A stretch of 64,000 bases of DNA from positions 1 through 64,000 of the forward strand of contig JHZO01000004.1 of NCBI GenBank assembly GCA_000620945.1, read 5' to 3'. Position 1 is the stretch's first letter. Each line of letters starts with the position of its first letter. The stretch comes from [Clostridium] viride DSM 6836 (GTDB taxonomy: Bacteria > Bacillota > Clostridia > Oscillospirales > Oscillospiraceae). The translations under genes and the position numbers were made by a program. The notes under the pieces were generated by a model. It was given only the letters and a program-made list of their open reading frames with translations. It was not told the DNA's origin and did no database searches. Positions 40,543 to 49,615 of this stretch are shown piece after piece.

Positions 40543-42789
40543 TTACGCTTTCTGCGCCGCGTAATGATTCATCAGGCATCCGGTGAGCAGCAGGTCGCGA
40601 TCCTCCGGAGTCAAATCACGCAAATGTAACGTCAGAGGGTAGGTGTTGGTGCCGGAAACCACGGTGGCAGGGAAGGTTTCCTTTCCTTCCATCACACCCT
40701 TGCGGACATCAGGCACATAGATGAAGTCGCCGGGCTGGCAGGGGAAAGCATCCCCCTCGTCCATGGTGAAGGGCAGCATGCCCCAGTTGATGCAGTTGGA
40801 GCGATAACGCTTCGTGGCAAACTCATAGCAGATGTTGGCGCAACCGCCGAGCACACGCTGGCAGGAAGCGGCCTGCTCACGGGCAGAGCCATCGCCGGGC
40901 TTATTGGCAAAGAGCACGGAGCCAATCTGCGTGTCCTTGAGGGCGTCCTCCGTCAAGCCCAGAGGAGCAAGAACGGTGGCAAGGTCAGCGGGAACCTCTC
41001 CATTTTGTCTGGCTTCTTCCAGCTTCTGCGTGGCCTGGGAGCGGGGTACGTAATCCGGATCACGACGGGAGAGGGTGAAGGAGGCAAGCTTCAAGGGGTT
41101 GGAACGGTAGGAGGAGGTTTCTCCCGAGGGGATCAGCTCATCGGTGGTGGTGACAGGGTCTCGCAGGACGGAGGCCACCTGCATGAGAAGATGCTCAGAA
41201 AGGGAGGGGATGGGAGGCCACTCGGCAATGTTGGGGCCGAATTTCAAAGCCTCTTCGGGTTTGGGAGTCTCATAGCCCTGATACACACGATGGTTGTACA
41301 CGCTCAGGTCAAAGGAGCGCTTCTGCTGCTTGGGAGCCACATACGAAACTTCCGTTGCAGGGGTCAGGACGCCGTGGTTCCGTGCGGTGGCGGCGATGGA
41401 ACGTGCGTCCATCAGAATGACACCGGAGAGCTGTCCGTCGCTGGGCTTAGAGCCTTCGCGGTTGGGGAAGTTTCGGGTGGTGTGGCGAATGGAAAGACCG
41501 TTGTTGGCGGGGACATCGCCGGCACCGAAGCAGGGGCCACAGAAGCAAGGCTTAAAGAGCGCACCTGCCGCCATGAGATCCAGCTGGACGCCGCTTTGCA
41601 TCAGCTCCATGTTAACCGGAATGCTGGGCGGATAGATGGAAAGGGAGAAGTAGCCTGAACCCACGGAATGGCCGTTCAGAATGGCAGCGGCTTCTGCAAT
41701 ATTATCGTACATACCGCCGGCACAACCGGCAATGATGCCCTGATCCATGACCAGCTTTCCATCCACCAGCTTGTCCGTGAGGGAAAGCTTGGCTTGTGAA
41801 CCAAATTGCTCCTCGGCCTCACGCTCAATCTTGCGAAGGATATCGCCGGGGTTCTGCATCAGCTCACGAATGGGGTAAGCTTCCGAGGGATGGAAGGGCA
41901 GGGCCACCATGGGCTCTACCTTGGACAGGTCGATTCGAATCATGCTGTCGTAGTATGCGCCTTCCTCCGGATGCAAGGAACGGTACTCTTCGGGACGCGC
42001 GTGGATGGCGAAGTATTCCTCGACGGCCTCGTCGGTTTCCCAAATGGAGCTCAGGCAAGCGGTTTCGGTAGTCATGACATCGATGCCGATGCGGAAGTCC
42101 ATGGGCAGGTTCTTGATGCCGGGGCCCACAAACTCTAAAACCTTGTTCTTAACAAAGCCGTTTTTATAAACCTCACCACAGAGTGCGATCGCCACGTCGT
42201 GGGGGCCGACGCCCTGAACGGGTTCGCCCTCTAAGTACACGAGAACCACGGGGGGAGGTGCAATGTCATAGGTGTTGGAGAGAAGCTGCTTGACGATTTC
42301 AGGGCCACCTTCCCCAATGCCCATGGTGCCGAGAGCACCATAGCGGGTGTGGCTGTCCGAACCTAAAATCATGCGCCCACAGCCGGACATCATTTCGCGA
42401 GCGTACTGATGAATGACGGCTTGGTTGGGGGGAACAAAAATACCACCGTATTTCATGGCAGCAGACAAACCGAAGACATGGTCATCCTCGTTGATGGTAC
42501 CGCCCACAGCACACAGGCTGTTGTGGCAGTTGGTCATCACGTAGGGGACGGGGAAGCGGGAAAGCCCGCTGGCCTTCGCGGTTTGAATGATACCCACATA
42601 AGTAATGTCGTGAGAAATCAGGCTGTCAAACTTGATTTGGAATTGCTTGTTGTCTTTTGCGCGGTTATGGCTCTGCATAATGGAATATGCCATGGTTTTC
42701 TTCTTACCCTCTTGAGGAGAGAAGGAGCCAGCCTCCTCGGTCGGTGTTCCACCAACCCAGTAAACGCCGCTTGGATGTAAGGTGATCAT
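40543..42789 (-). CDS. Aconitate hydratase family enzyme
   Basis: Aconitase-superfamily hydratase of 748 residues. The first Cys ligand is in TNCHNSLC and the [4Fe-4S] pair in CFCGPCFGAGD. GSDSHTRYGALG is a substrate-binding motif, and the C-terminal swivel domain has RSNCINWGMLPF. The spacing and the N-terminus resemble the subfamily that includes YbhJ-type hydratases rather than canonical AcnA. The position between icd and citrate synthase makes aconitase activity the obvious role. AAGGAG precedes the ATG. Confidence 0.88.
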   Translation of the reverse strand: MITLHPSGVYWVGGTPTEEAGSFSPQEGKKKTMAYSIMQSHNRAKDNKQFQIKFDSLISHDITYVGIIQTAKASGLSRFPVPYVMTNCHNSLCAVGGTINEDDHVFGLSAAMKYGGIFVPPNQAVIHQYAREMMSGCGRMILGSDSHTRYGALGTMGIGEGGPEIVKQLLSNTYDIAPPPVVLVYLEGEPVQGVGPHDVAIALCGEVYKNGFVKNKVLEFVGPGIKNLPMDFRIGIDVMTTETACLSSIWETDEAVEEYFAIHARPEEYRSLHPEEGAYYDSMIRIDLSKVEPMVALPFHPSEAYPIRELMQNPGDILRKIEREAEEQFGSQAKLSLTDKLVDGKLVMDQGIIAGCAGGMYDNIAEAAAILNGHSVGSGYFSLSIYPPSIPVNMELMQSGVQLDLMAAGALFKPCFCGPCFGAGDVPANNGLSIRHTTRNFPNREGSKPSDGQLSGVILMDARSIAATARNHGVLTPATEVSYVAPKQQKRSFDLSVYNHRVYQGYETPKPEEALKFGPNIAEWPPIPSLSEHLLMQVASVLRDPVTTTDELIPSGETSSYRSNPLKLASFTLSRRDPDYVPRSQATQKLEEARQNGEVPADLATVLAPLGLTEDALKDTQIGSVLFANKPGDGSAREQAASCQRVLGGCANICYEFATKRYRSNCINWGMLPFTMDEGDAFPCQPGDFIYVPDVRKGVMEGKETFPATVVSGTNTYPLTLHLRDLTPEDRDLLLTGCLMNHYAAQKA

Positions 42790-42848
42790 AAATTCTCACT
42801 CCTTCGTATTCATTGGGCTTGCGCCCTAACTTGTGTATAGTTCTCATC

Positions 42849-42876
42849 ATTATAACATAAAAATTCACAGAAGCAA
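42849..42876 (-). promoter_or_regulatory. Promoter of the aconitase-icd operon
   Basis: Minus strand TTGCTT (42876-42871), 16-base spacer, TATAAT (42854-42849). Confidence 0.65.
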
Positions 42877-42974
42877 ATAAAATGACAGGGATTTCTCCCT
42901 GCTTGCAGGATCGCTGGCAAAAGCGGCTGTTTTTTAAAAATAATCCCAGTTTCTCTTGCAAAATCAAATTAATC

Positions 42975-43003
42975 TTGCAAATAATGCCCGAAAAGGATAT
43001 AAT
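42975..43003 (+). promoter_or_regulatory. Promoter of the citrate synthase gene
   Basis: TTGCAA (42975-42980), 17-base spacer, TATAAT (42998-43003). Confidence 0.75.
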
Positions 43004-43077
43004 GACAGAACTGCATGATTGAATTTCACGTCATCCACGTGATTGATAGGGTGAACCCGATTGAAAGGAAGAACACT

Positions 43078-44460
43078 GTGGAAAAAAACGAAAGAACAAT
43101 GCGAGAATATGCGGCTGCCTTAGGAAATCAAATTCGGCAGGAATATCACATCAATGATGAATATTATTCCAGCCATAACATCAAGCGCGGCCTTCGCAAC
43201 GAAGATGGAACCGGTGTGCTCGTGGGTGTCAGCCGCGTTGGTAGCGTTCAGGGTTATATCATTGATGACGGAGAGCGTTTGCCTGCGGAAGGTCAGCTTT
43301 ACTACCGCGGAATTGCATTAACCGATATCGTAGAAAACCATCGAAGAAACGGAACCTTTGGATTTGAAGAGGTTGCCTATCTCCTTCTCTTTGGCTACCT
43401 TCCCACCAAGGGAGAACTGAACTATTTTAATAAAATGTTGGCTGAGGCACGAATGCTTCCGAACGGTTTTACCGAGGATATGATTCTTCGTTCCCCAAGC
43501 CGCAATGTCATGAATAAGCTGGCACGCAGCGTGTTGGCGCTCTATTCCTACGATGACAATCCGGATGACCTCTCCATTGCGAACCTGCTGCGGCAGTCTG
43601 TGCAGCTCATTGGCTCCTTCCCCAGCATCGTAGCCAATGCGTATATGGTCAAGCGGCGCTATATTGATGGGGAATCCTTGTACCTGCATTCCCCCCAGGA
43701 AGACTTGTCGGTTGCAGAAAACTTCCTCATGATGATTCGCAAGGACAAGCAGTTTACGGAGGAGGAAGCGCGCCTTCTGGACATGATGCTGATGGTGCAT
43801 GCAGAGCATGGTGGCGGTAACAACTCGACCTTCGTGTGCCGTGCCCTTTCCTCCAGCGGAACCGATACATACAGCGCCATTGCCGGTGCCGTGGGATCAC
43901 TCAAGGGGCCCCTCCACGGCGGCGCCAACGCCAAAGTAATGGAGATGTACCGCTACATTAAGGAAACCGTTGCGAATCCAAAGGATGATGGAGAAATTCG
44001 CGACTGCCTGATGAAGATCATCAACAAGGAAGGCGGAGATAAATCGGGCAAGATTTATGGGTTGGGACATGCAGTGTATACCCTTTCCGATCCACGTGCC
44101 GTCCTGTTAAAGCGCTATGCCAAAGCCCTGGCAGAGCAAAAAGGCTATTTAGCGGAGTTTGAGCTCATGGAAAAAATTGAAGAGCTCGGCATTCCACTGA
44201 TCATGGAGCACCGTAAGAAAGACATTCCCATGTGTGCCAACGTGGATATGTACGCCGGTCTGGTGTATGCTATGCTTGGCATTCCCGAGGATCTTTACAC
44301 GCCTCTCTTTGCCACCGCTCGTATCACCGGTTGGTGTGCAAACCGCATTGAGGAAGTCATGACGGGGCACCGGATTATGCGTCCGGCCTATCGTGCGGTG
44401 GTCAAAAAGGTGCCGTACACCCCGGTGGACTTGCGCAATAGCTTGGTTCAGTTTGATTAA
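43078..44460 (+). CDS. gltA: Citrate synthase
   Basis: Condenses oxaloacetate and acetyl-CoA. A 460-residue protein with the active-site His in MMLMVHAEHGGGNNST, the signature GSLKGPLHGGAN and GLGHAVYTLSDPRA. GTG 43078 is the likely start: AAAGGAAG lies upstream and an in-frame ATG at 43015 would begin within the promoter leader. Divergent from aconitase-icd. It has the long form common in Clostridia; (Si)- versus (Re)-type was not tested. Confidence 0.92.
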   Translation: MEKNERTMREYAAALGNQIRQEYHINDEYYSSHNIKRGLRNEDGTGVLVGVSRVGSVQGYIIDDGERLPAEGQLYYRGIALTDIVENHRRNGTFGFEEVAYLLLFGYLPTKGELNYFNKMLAEARMLPNGFTEDMILRSPSRNVMNKLARSVLALYSYDDNPDDLSIANLLRQSVQLIGSFPSIVANAYMVKRRYIDGESLYLHSPQEDLSVAENFLMMIRKDKQFTEEEARLLDMMLMVHAEHGGGNNSTFVCRALSSSGTDTYSAIAGAVGSLKGPLHGGANAKVMEMYRYIKETVANPKDDGEIRDCLMKIINKEGGDKSGKIYGLGHAVYTLSDPRAVLLKRYAKALAEQKGYLAEFELMEKIEELGIPLIMEHRKKDIPMCANVDMYAGLVYAMLGIPEDLYTPLFATARITGWCANRIEEVMTGHRIMRPAYRAVVKKVPYTPVDLRNSLVQFD

Positions 44461-44474
44461 GGAACGAACACCCG

Positions 44475-44511
44475 ACAGCAGGGAAGCCGTTTGGCTTCCC
44501 TGCTGTTTTTT
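44475..44511 (+). terminator. Terminator of citrate synthase
   Basis: ACAGCAGGGAAGCC pairs with GGCTTCCCTGCTGT around GTTT, then a T run. Confidence 0.93.
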
Positions 44512-44611
44512 GGAGCAGAATTAATTCCAGAGAAAATCGAAGGGACAGGCAAGCTCAAAGCACTTCGCTCATATGCTTAGACAACCATTGTTGACGCATG
44601 AGGAGGAAGCT

Positions 44612-44899
44612 ATGGAAAGCAAAGAAAAGCTAAGACGAGAGACCGTGCTAGAGCGAGCCTCGGCCATTTTGGATGTACCCATGGATACCGTGGCCGGCTT
44701 GCCGAGTCTGGAATTGGTGGGCGACCGAGAGCTCCGCATGGAGAATTATCACGGCATTCTTTCCTGCGGGAAAGAGGAGATTCATGTGGACGGGGGAAAA
44801 TGGGTGCTTCGCATTTCGGGACAGTCCTTGGAAATACGGGCCATGCGAGAGCGCGAGCTGCTCATCACCGGTTGGATTGTGAAATTGGAACTGATGTAG
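44612..44899 (+). CDS. yqfC: Sporulation protein YqfC
   Basis: A 95-residue YabP/YqfC-family protein with central GDRELRMENYHGILSCGKEE, typical of this family. Expressed in the mother cell during sporulation in Bacillus. The ATG at 44612 has GAGGAGG five bases upstream; the frame before it is not used. 14 bases before yqfD, the conserved neighbour. Confidence 0.88.
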   Translation: MESKEKLRRETVLERASAILDVPMDTVAGLPSLELVGDRELRMENYHGILSCGKEEIHVDGGKWVLRISGQSLEIRAMRERELLITGWIVKLELM

Positions 44900-44913
44900 G
44901 GAGGCGCCTGGTC

Positions 44914-46149
44914 ATGAAATGGCTGCATAACTTTCTGCGCGGGACCATAACGCTGGTCGTGACCGGAGCGGAGCCGGAACGATTCTTAAACAGCTGTGCC
45001 CGTGCAAACTTGCCGTTTTGGGCAGTAGACCGAAGAGATCCCTTTACGCTAGCCATCATCGTTCCGCGCCGCTGCCTGCCGCAAGCGCAGCGCATCGCCG
45101 CGCGGGTACAGTGTGATTTGGTGGAAGAGCGGCGCTTTGGCCTGCCCTTTTTTTTGGTTCGCTTTCGGAAGCGCTATGCGCTGATTGCCGGCCTTGCGCT
45201 CTTTCTGGTCGTCACGGCAATCTTCTCCCGCTTCATTTTAGTCATTGACATTCAAGGAAACCAAACGGTGACCACGGCGGAGATCCTTTCCGTTCTGCGG
45301 CAGCATGGAATCCGTCCTGGGGCCTATGGACCTTCCATTGATCAGAGAGACCTCTCAAACCGCATGCTTCTGGCCATGGATGAGCTCAGCTTTTTTTCGC
45401 TCAACCTACATGGTACCAGGGCAGAAGTCATTGTGCGAGAACGCCTTCCCAAGCCTAATCTCATTCCGGTGAACCAGGGGGCCAATATCGTGTCGCGGGC
45501 AACGGGTATCATTACCCAAATGGATCTCTTTGAAGGGCAGGCGCTCTGTAAAGAAGGAGATACGGTGACCGAAGGAGAATTGCTGATTTCGGGCCTGGTA
45601 GACATTCCGGAAGCGCCCTACAGCAACTCCGATCTGGGAACCAGTCTCCATTATGCCCAAGGACGCATCTATGCTCGGACGTGGCGCACCATAAAAGCGG
45701 AAATTCCCTTAACGGCGCAAGTAAAAAGCCTGACGGGGAAGGAAGAAAGCCGCTTTTCGCTGAATCTGTTTGGAAGCCGTATGAAATTTTACCGAAACGG
45801 TGGAATTTCTTTCTCTATGTATGATAAAATAACCACAACAAAGACTTGGGTGCTCTCCGATGGTAGCATCATGCCGCTAAGCCTTCAAAAAGAAACCTTT
45901 CGCGAGTACGAGCCGCAAACGACAGAACTGAAACTGGATGCGGCCGAAGCCATGCTCAAAGAAGAACTGGAACGAGAACTCAGTGCTCGCTTGGGCCCAG
46001 AGGGTGAAGTGCTTCGACGGGATTTTGTGACGCGAATGGTGGATGGGAAGCTGGAGCTGACGCTCTTGGCCGAGTGCACCGAGCAGATTGGAAAGACCGT
46101 CCCCATAGATCAAGCGGGGGAAATTGCATCGCCGGAAACCATACACTGA
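44914..46149 (+). CDS. yqfD: Sporulation protein YqfD
   Basis: A 411-residue membrane protein needed at engulfment/forespore stages in Bacillus. It has an N-terminal cytoplasmic domain, one transmembrane helix (about residues 90-110, ALIAGLALFLVVTAIF) and a large extracytoplasmic part with a FtsQ/POTRA-like beginning (IDIQGNQTVTTAEILSVL). ATG 44914 follows GGGAGG; the longer frame (from 44800) overlaps yqfC. Confidence 0.9.
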   Translation: MKWLHNFLRGTITLVVTGAEPERFLNSCARANLPFWAVDRRDPFTLAIIVPRRCLPQAQRIAARVQCDLVEERRFGLPFFLVRFRKRYALIAGLALFLVVTAIFSRFILVIDIQGNQTVTTAEILSVLRQHGIRPGAYGPSIDQRDLSNRMLLAMDELSFFSLNLHGTRAEVIVRERLPKPNLIPVNQGANIVSRATGIITQMDLFEGQALCKEGDTVTEGELLISGLVDIPEAPYSNSDLGTSLHYAQGRIYARTWRTIKAEIPLTAQVKSLTGKEESRFSLNLFGSRMKFYRNGGISFSMYDKITTTKTWVLSDGSIMPLSLQKETFREYEPQTTELKLDAAEAMLKEELERELSARLGPEGEVLRRDFVTRMVDGKLELTLLAECTEQIGKTVPIDQAGEIASPETIH

Positions 46150-46173
46150 CGGTAGGGAAGGAACAGAGGAAAC

Positions 46174-47157
46174 ATGCTGGAACAGTCGATCAACATTGAA
46201 CGCATAGAGGATGCCGTAGATATCTTCGGCTCCTTTGATCAAAATATTCGCATTTTGGAGCAGTCTTTTGGGATTGCCGTCCTGAATCGGGATGGTCAGC
46301 TCAAGTTAAGTGGCGATGCAGAGCGGGTGATGCAGGCAGTGCGCGCCGTGGAGAGTCTCTTATCCTTTGCTGCCCGGGGGGAACCCATCAACGAGCAAAA
46401 TGTACGCTATCTTGTGGAGCTGGTGAAGGCGGGGAAAGAGGATCAGTTCTCGGAAATGGCGAAAGACGTTCTCTGTGTGACCGCCAAGGGAAAACCCATT
46501 AAGGCCAAAACCGTGGGGCAAAAACAGTATATTGATGCCATCTTAAAGAAGACCATCACCTTGGGGGTAGGCCCTGCCGGTACCGGCAAGACGTATTTGG
46601 CGGTAGCGGCAGCGGTGTCTGCCTTCCGTGCCAAGGAAGTCAACCGGATTATATTGACCCGTCCTGCGGTGGAGGCGGGTGAGCGATTGGGGTTTTTGCC
46701 CGGCGATCTGCAAAGTAAGGTGGACCCCTACCTTCGCCCCTTATACGATGCTCTCTTTGAAATGCTGGGTGCAGACAACTATGCCAAGTATTTAGAACGT
46801 GGCAATATTGAGGTGGCTCCGCTGGCGTACATGCGCGGGCGCACCTTAGACGACTCCTTTATCATTTTAGATGAAGCCCAGAACACCTCCCGTGAGCAGA
46901 TGAAGATGTTTTTAACCCGCCTTGGCTTCAATTCCAAGATTGTCATTACGGGAGATATTACCCAGATTGACCTTCCCACCGACAAGGTTTGCGGCTTGAA
47001 GGAAGCTATGCGTGTGCTTCGAGACATCGACGATATCGCCATTTGTCGCCTGACGGACAGCGATGTGGTACGCCATGTGATCGTGCAGCAGATCATCAAG
47101 GCGTATGAGGAGGATGAAAGCCGCCGCAAGCCAGAGAAAAAGACCGGCAACCGGTAA
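46174..47157 (+). CDS. phoH: PhoH-family ATPase
   Basis: Cytoplasmic P-loop ATPase of 327 residues, linked with RNA metabolism. Walker A GPAGTGKTYLA (about residue 130), Walker B FIILDEAQNTSREQMK, and the RPAVEAGERLGFLPGDL segment diagnostic of PhoH. Standard position between yqfD and ybeY. Confidence 0.94.
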   Translation: MLEQSINIERIEDAVDIFGSFDQNIRILEQSFGIAVLNRDGQLKLSGDAERVMQAVRAVESLLSFAARGEPINEQNVRYLVELVKAGKEDQFSEMAKDVLCVTAKGKPIKAKTVGQKQYIDAILKKTITLGVGPAGTGKTYLAVAAAVSAFRAKEVNRIILTRPAVEAGERLGFLPGDLQSKVDPYLRPLYDALFEMLGADNYAKYLERGNIEVAPLAYMRGRTLDDSFIILDEAQNTSREQMKMFLTRLGFNSKIVITGDITQIDLPTDKVCGLKEAMRVLRDIDDIAICRLTDSDVVRHVIVQQIIKAYEEDESRRKPEKKTGNR

Positions 47158-47175
47158 ACGAAAGGAAAGGCAACC

Positions 47176-47679
47176 ATGTGGACGAGCCATCGCATTACCA
47201 TCGATGCAGAAGTACCTGTTTCAGGATTAAAGGATAAGGCAGCCCTCATTCGCAAGGTCATCAAAGCGGTGCTTTCGGAAGAAGGCATCTTAGTTCCCTG
47301 TGAAATCAACGTGCTCCTTACCAAGGATGAGGGGATTCGGGAGATCAACGTAGAACAGAGGGGAATCGATGCACCCACGGATGTGCTCTCCTTTCCCATG
47401 CTGGAACTCACTCCGGGGGACAAGCCGGAGGAGGCTTGGAAAGACCCCGGGACGGGCCTCGTTGCGCTGGGCGACATGGTCTTGAACCTAGACCGCATGC
47501 AAGAACAGGCAAAGGAATATGGGCACACGATGAAACGGGAGCTCTGTTACTTAGTGGTGCATTCCGTCTTGCATCTGTTAGGCTACGACCATCTGGATGA
47601 AGGGGAAGAAAAAGCGAAGATGCGTGCCCGGGAAGAAGCGATCTTAGAGACGCTTGGAATCGGACGCGAAGAGGAATAA
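47176..47679 (+). CDS. ybeY: Endoribonuclease YbeY
   Basis: Metal-dependent RNase for 16S rRNA 3' maturation and ribosome quality control. The 167-residue protein has the zinc motif HSVLHLLGYDH (H3xH5xH pattern) and the upstream GIDAPTDVLSFPM region. GAAAGGAAAGG precedes the ATG. Normal order phoH-ybeY-era, without the dgkA and cdd genes often between. Confidence 0.95.
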   Translation: MWTSHRITIDAEVPVSGLKDKAALIRKVIKAVLSEEGILVPCEINVLLTKDEGIREINVEQRGIDAPTDVLSFPMLELTPGDKPEEAWKDPGTGLVALGDMVLNLDRMQEQAKEYGHTMKRELCYLVVHSVLHLLGYDHLDEGEEKAKMRAREEAILETLGIGREEE

Positions 47680-47718
47680 GGCCGCACTTGGTGCACATAG
47701 AAAGATGAGGATACACAA

Positions 47719-48612
47719 ATGGAAATCAAACGATCGGGTATGATTACCCTGTGCGGAAGACCGAATGTCGGAAAATCCACGCTGACCAATGCATTGGTGG
47801 GTGAGAAAATTGCCATTGTCTCTAACAAGCCACAAACCACCCGAAATCGCATTTTGGCTGTTTTGAATCGGGGGGATTGCCAGTATGTCTTTATGGACAC
47901 GCCGGGACTTCACAAACCACGCTCTCGCCTAGGCGATTATATGGTGGATGTGGTAAGAAAGAGTGTGGCCGACGTGGATGCGGTTTTGCTTTTGGTGGAG
48001 CCGATTGCTAACATTGGTGCCCCGGAGCAGGAGCTCATTGACCGCATTCGCGATCTTAACCTGCCCGCCATTTTAGTCATCAATAAAATTGACACGGTTC
48101 CCAAGGAGGAACTTCTGGCAGTGATCCAGGTTTATAGCCAGGCTCATGAGTTTCAAGCCATTCTGCCCATGAGTGCCAAGCGTGGGGAAGGCGTGGAGGA
48201 GCTCTTGGGCTTACTGTCCCACTTCCTGCCGGAAGGGCCGCAGCTCTTCCCGGACGACATGGTCACCGACCAACCCGAGCGCCAGGTTTGCGCCGAAATC
48301 GTGCGCGAAAAGCTCCTCTTGTTTTTGGACAAGGAAATTCCCCATGGCACCGCCGTGGAAGTGACAAAGTTTTCCGAGCGGGAGAACGGGATCATCGATC
48401 TGCATGTGACCATTTTTTGCGAACGCGATACTCACAAGGGCATCATCATTGGGAAGCAGGGCGCTATGCTCAAAAAGATTTCCACCCGCGCCAGAGAAGA
48501 TGTGGAACGGTTTATGGGCACAAAAGTTTACCTAGAAACCTGGGTCAAGGTGAAGGAAAATTGGCGTGATAATGTCAATTTAATTCGAAATTTCGGATAC
48601 CGGGACGAGTAA
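47719..48612 (+). CDS. era: GTPase Era
   Basis: GTPase that checks 30S assembly by binding the 16S rRNA 3' end. The 297-residue protein has G1 GRPNVGKST, G3 DTPGLHKP, G4 NKID, G5 MSAKRGEG, and a C-terminal KH domain with GKQGAMLKKI. Confidence 0.97.
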   Translation: MEIKRSGMITLCGRPNVGKSTLTNALVGEKIAIVSNKPQTTRNRILAVLNRGDCQYVFMDTPGLHKPRSRLGDYMVDVVRKSVADVDAVLLLVEPIANIGAPEQELIDRIRDLNLPAILVINKIDTVPKEELLAVIQVYSQAHEFQAILPMSAKRGEGVEELLGLLSHFLPEGPQLFPDDMVTDQPERQVCAEIVREKLLLFLDKEIPHGTAVEVTKFSERENGIIDLHVTIFCERDTHKGIIIGKQGAMLKKISTRAREDVERFMGTKVYLETWVKVKENWRDNVNLIRNFGYRDE

Positions 48613-48707
48613 GTTTTGGGGTGCCATGCAAAGATTACCGCTTATAAAGAGAAGGAAAAGACCGCAAGATAAGATTACAAATCTTAAGCCGAAAGGTGGT
48701 CACTTGC

Positions 48708-48827
48708 ATGCGAGCGGAAGATTTTTGGAATTTGTTTTGGGAAACCGGAAAGCCGGTGTTTTATACACTCTACTGCAAACTACGGGAGCAGGAGATAAAC
48801 TTGGAGCAGGCGGTTAAAACCGCCTAA
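48708..48827 (+). CDS. yqzL: YqzL-family small protein
   Basis: A 39-residue protein starting MRAEDFWNLFWETGKPVFY, with the aromatic pattern of YqzL (FWKxFxxTGxxxxYLLYK-like). AAAGGTGG lies nine bases before the ATG. Position between era and recO is exactly that of yqzL in Bacillus. Function unknown. Confidence 0.75.
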   Translation: MRAEDFWNLFWETGKPVFYTLYCKLREQEINLEQAVKTA

Positions 48828-48849
48828 GGCTCCTTACATAGGTGATAAA

Positions 48850-49608
48850 ATGTACCTAAAGACCCAAGGGATCGTTCTTCGGGAGACCAACTATAAGGAA
48901 GCGGATAAGATTCTAACGGTACTGACCCGTGACCTTGGAAAACGAACCATCAAGGCTTCGGCCTGCCGCCGGAAAACCAGTAAACTCATGGGGGCTGCGC
49001 AACTGCTCGTCTATTCCGATATGACACTTTTTGAGCGGCAGGAGCGCTACAGCTTGAAGGAAGCCTTGCCGCAGCAATCCTTTTGGGGGCTTCGGGAGGA
49101 TATCACGCTCCTATCATTGGCCTCATACTTTGCCGAAACCACGGAGGCCGCGGCCCAGGAGGGCATGCCACACCCGGAGCTTTTGTCCCTCCTCCTCAAT
49201 GCGCTGTATGCCTTAGATACCTTGAAGAAAGACCCTACTTTGGTCAAGGCGGCCTTTGAACTGTCGCTTCTTTGCCACAGTGGCTATGAACCACAACTGT
49301 ACGCCTGCTCCGTCTGTGGAACCGAATTGCCCGAAACGCCGCGGCTTCACTTGCGGGCTGGGGTGCTCCACTGTGCGGATTGCCGTGGGGAACTGGAACC
49401 GGGGATTTCCATGCCCATGAATCAGGCCGTTCTCTCGGTTCTTCGGCACATTGTGTATGGGGATGGGAAACGTCTGTTTTCTGTTCTGCTGGATGCCGGA
49501 AGCTTGGCGCTCCTTTCCGATCTGTGCGAGGCGTTCTTTCTGACTCAGTTTGAGCGCGGCTTCCGAACCTTAGACTTTTACAAGCAACTGATTCGAAAGG
49601 AATTGTGA
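48850..49608 (+). CDS. recO: DNA repair protein RecO
   Basis: Recombination mediator that helps load RecA with RecF/RecR. The 252-residue protein has an N-terminal OB fold (GIVLRETNYKEADKILTVLT) and a helical domain with a four-Cys zinc site (CSVCG...CADC). Follows yqzL by 22 bases; mutS2 begins seven bases after its stop. Confidence 0.93.
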   Translation: MYLKTQGIVLRETNYKEADKILTVLTRDLGKRTIKASACRRKTSKLMGAAQLLVYSDMTLFERQERYSLKEALPQQSFWGLREDITLLSLASYFAETTEAAAQEGMPHPELLSLLLNALYALDTLKKDPTLVKAAFELSLLCHSGYEPQLYACSVCGTELPETPRLHLRAGVLHCADCRGELEPGISMPMNQAVLSVLRHIVYGDGKRLFSVLLDAGSLALLSDLCEAFFLTQFERGFRTLDFYKQLIRKEL

Positions 49609-49615
49609 CCGATCT

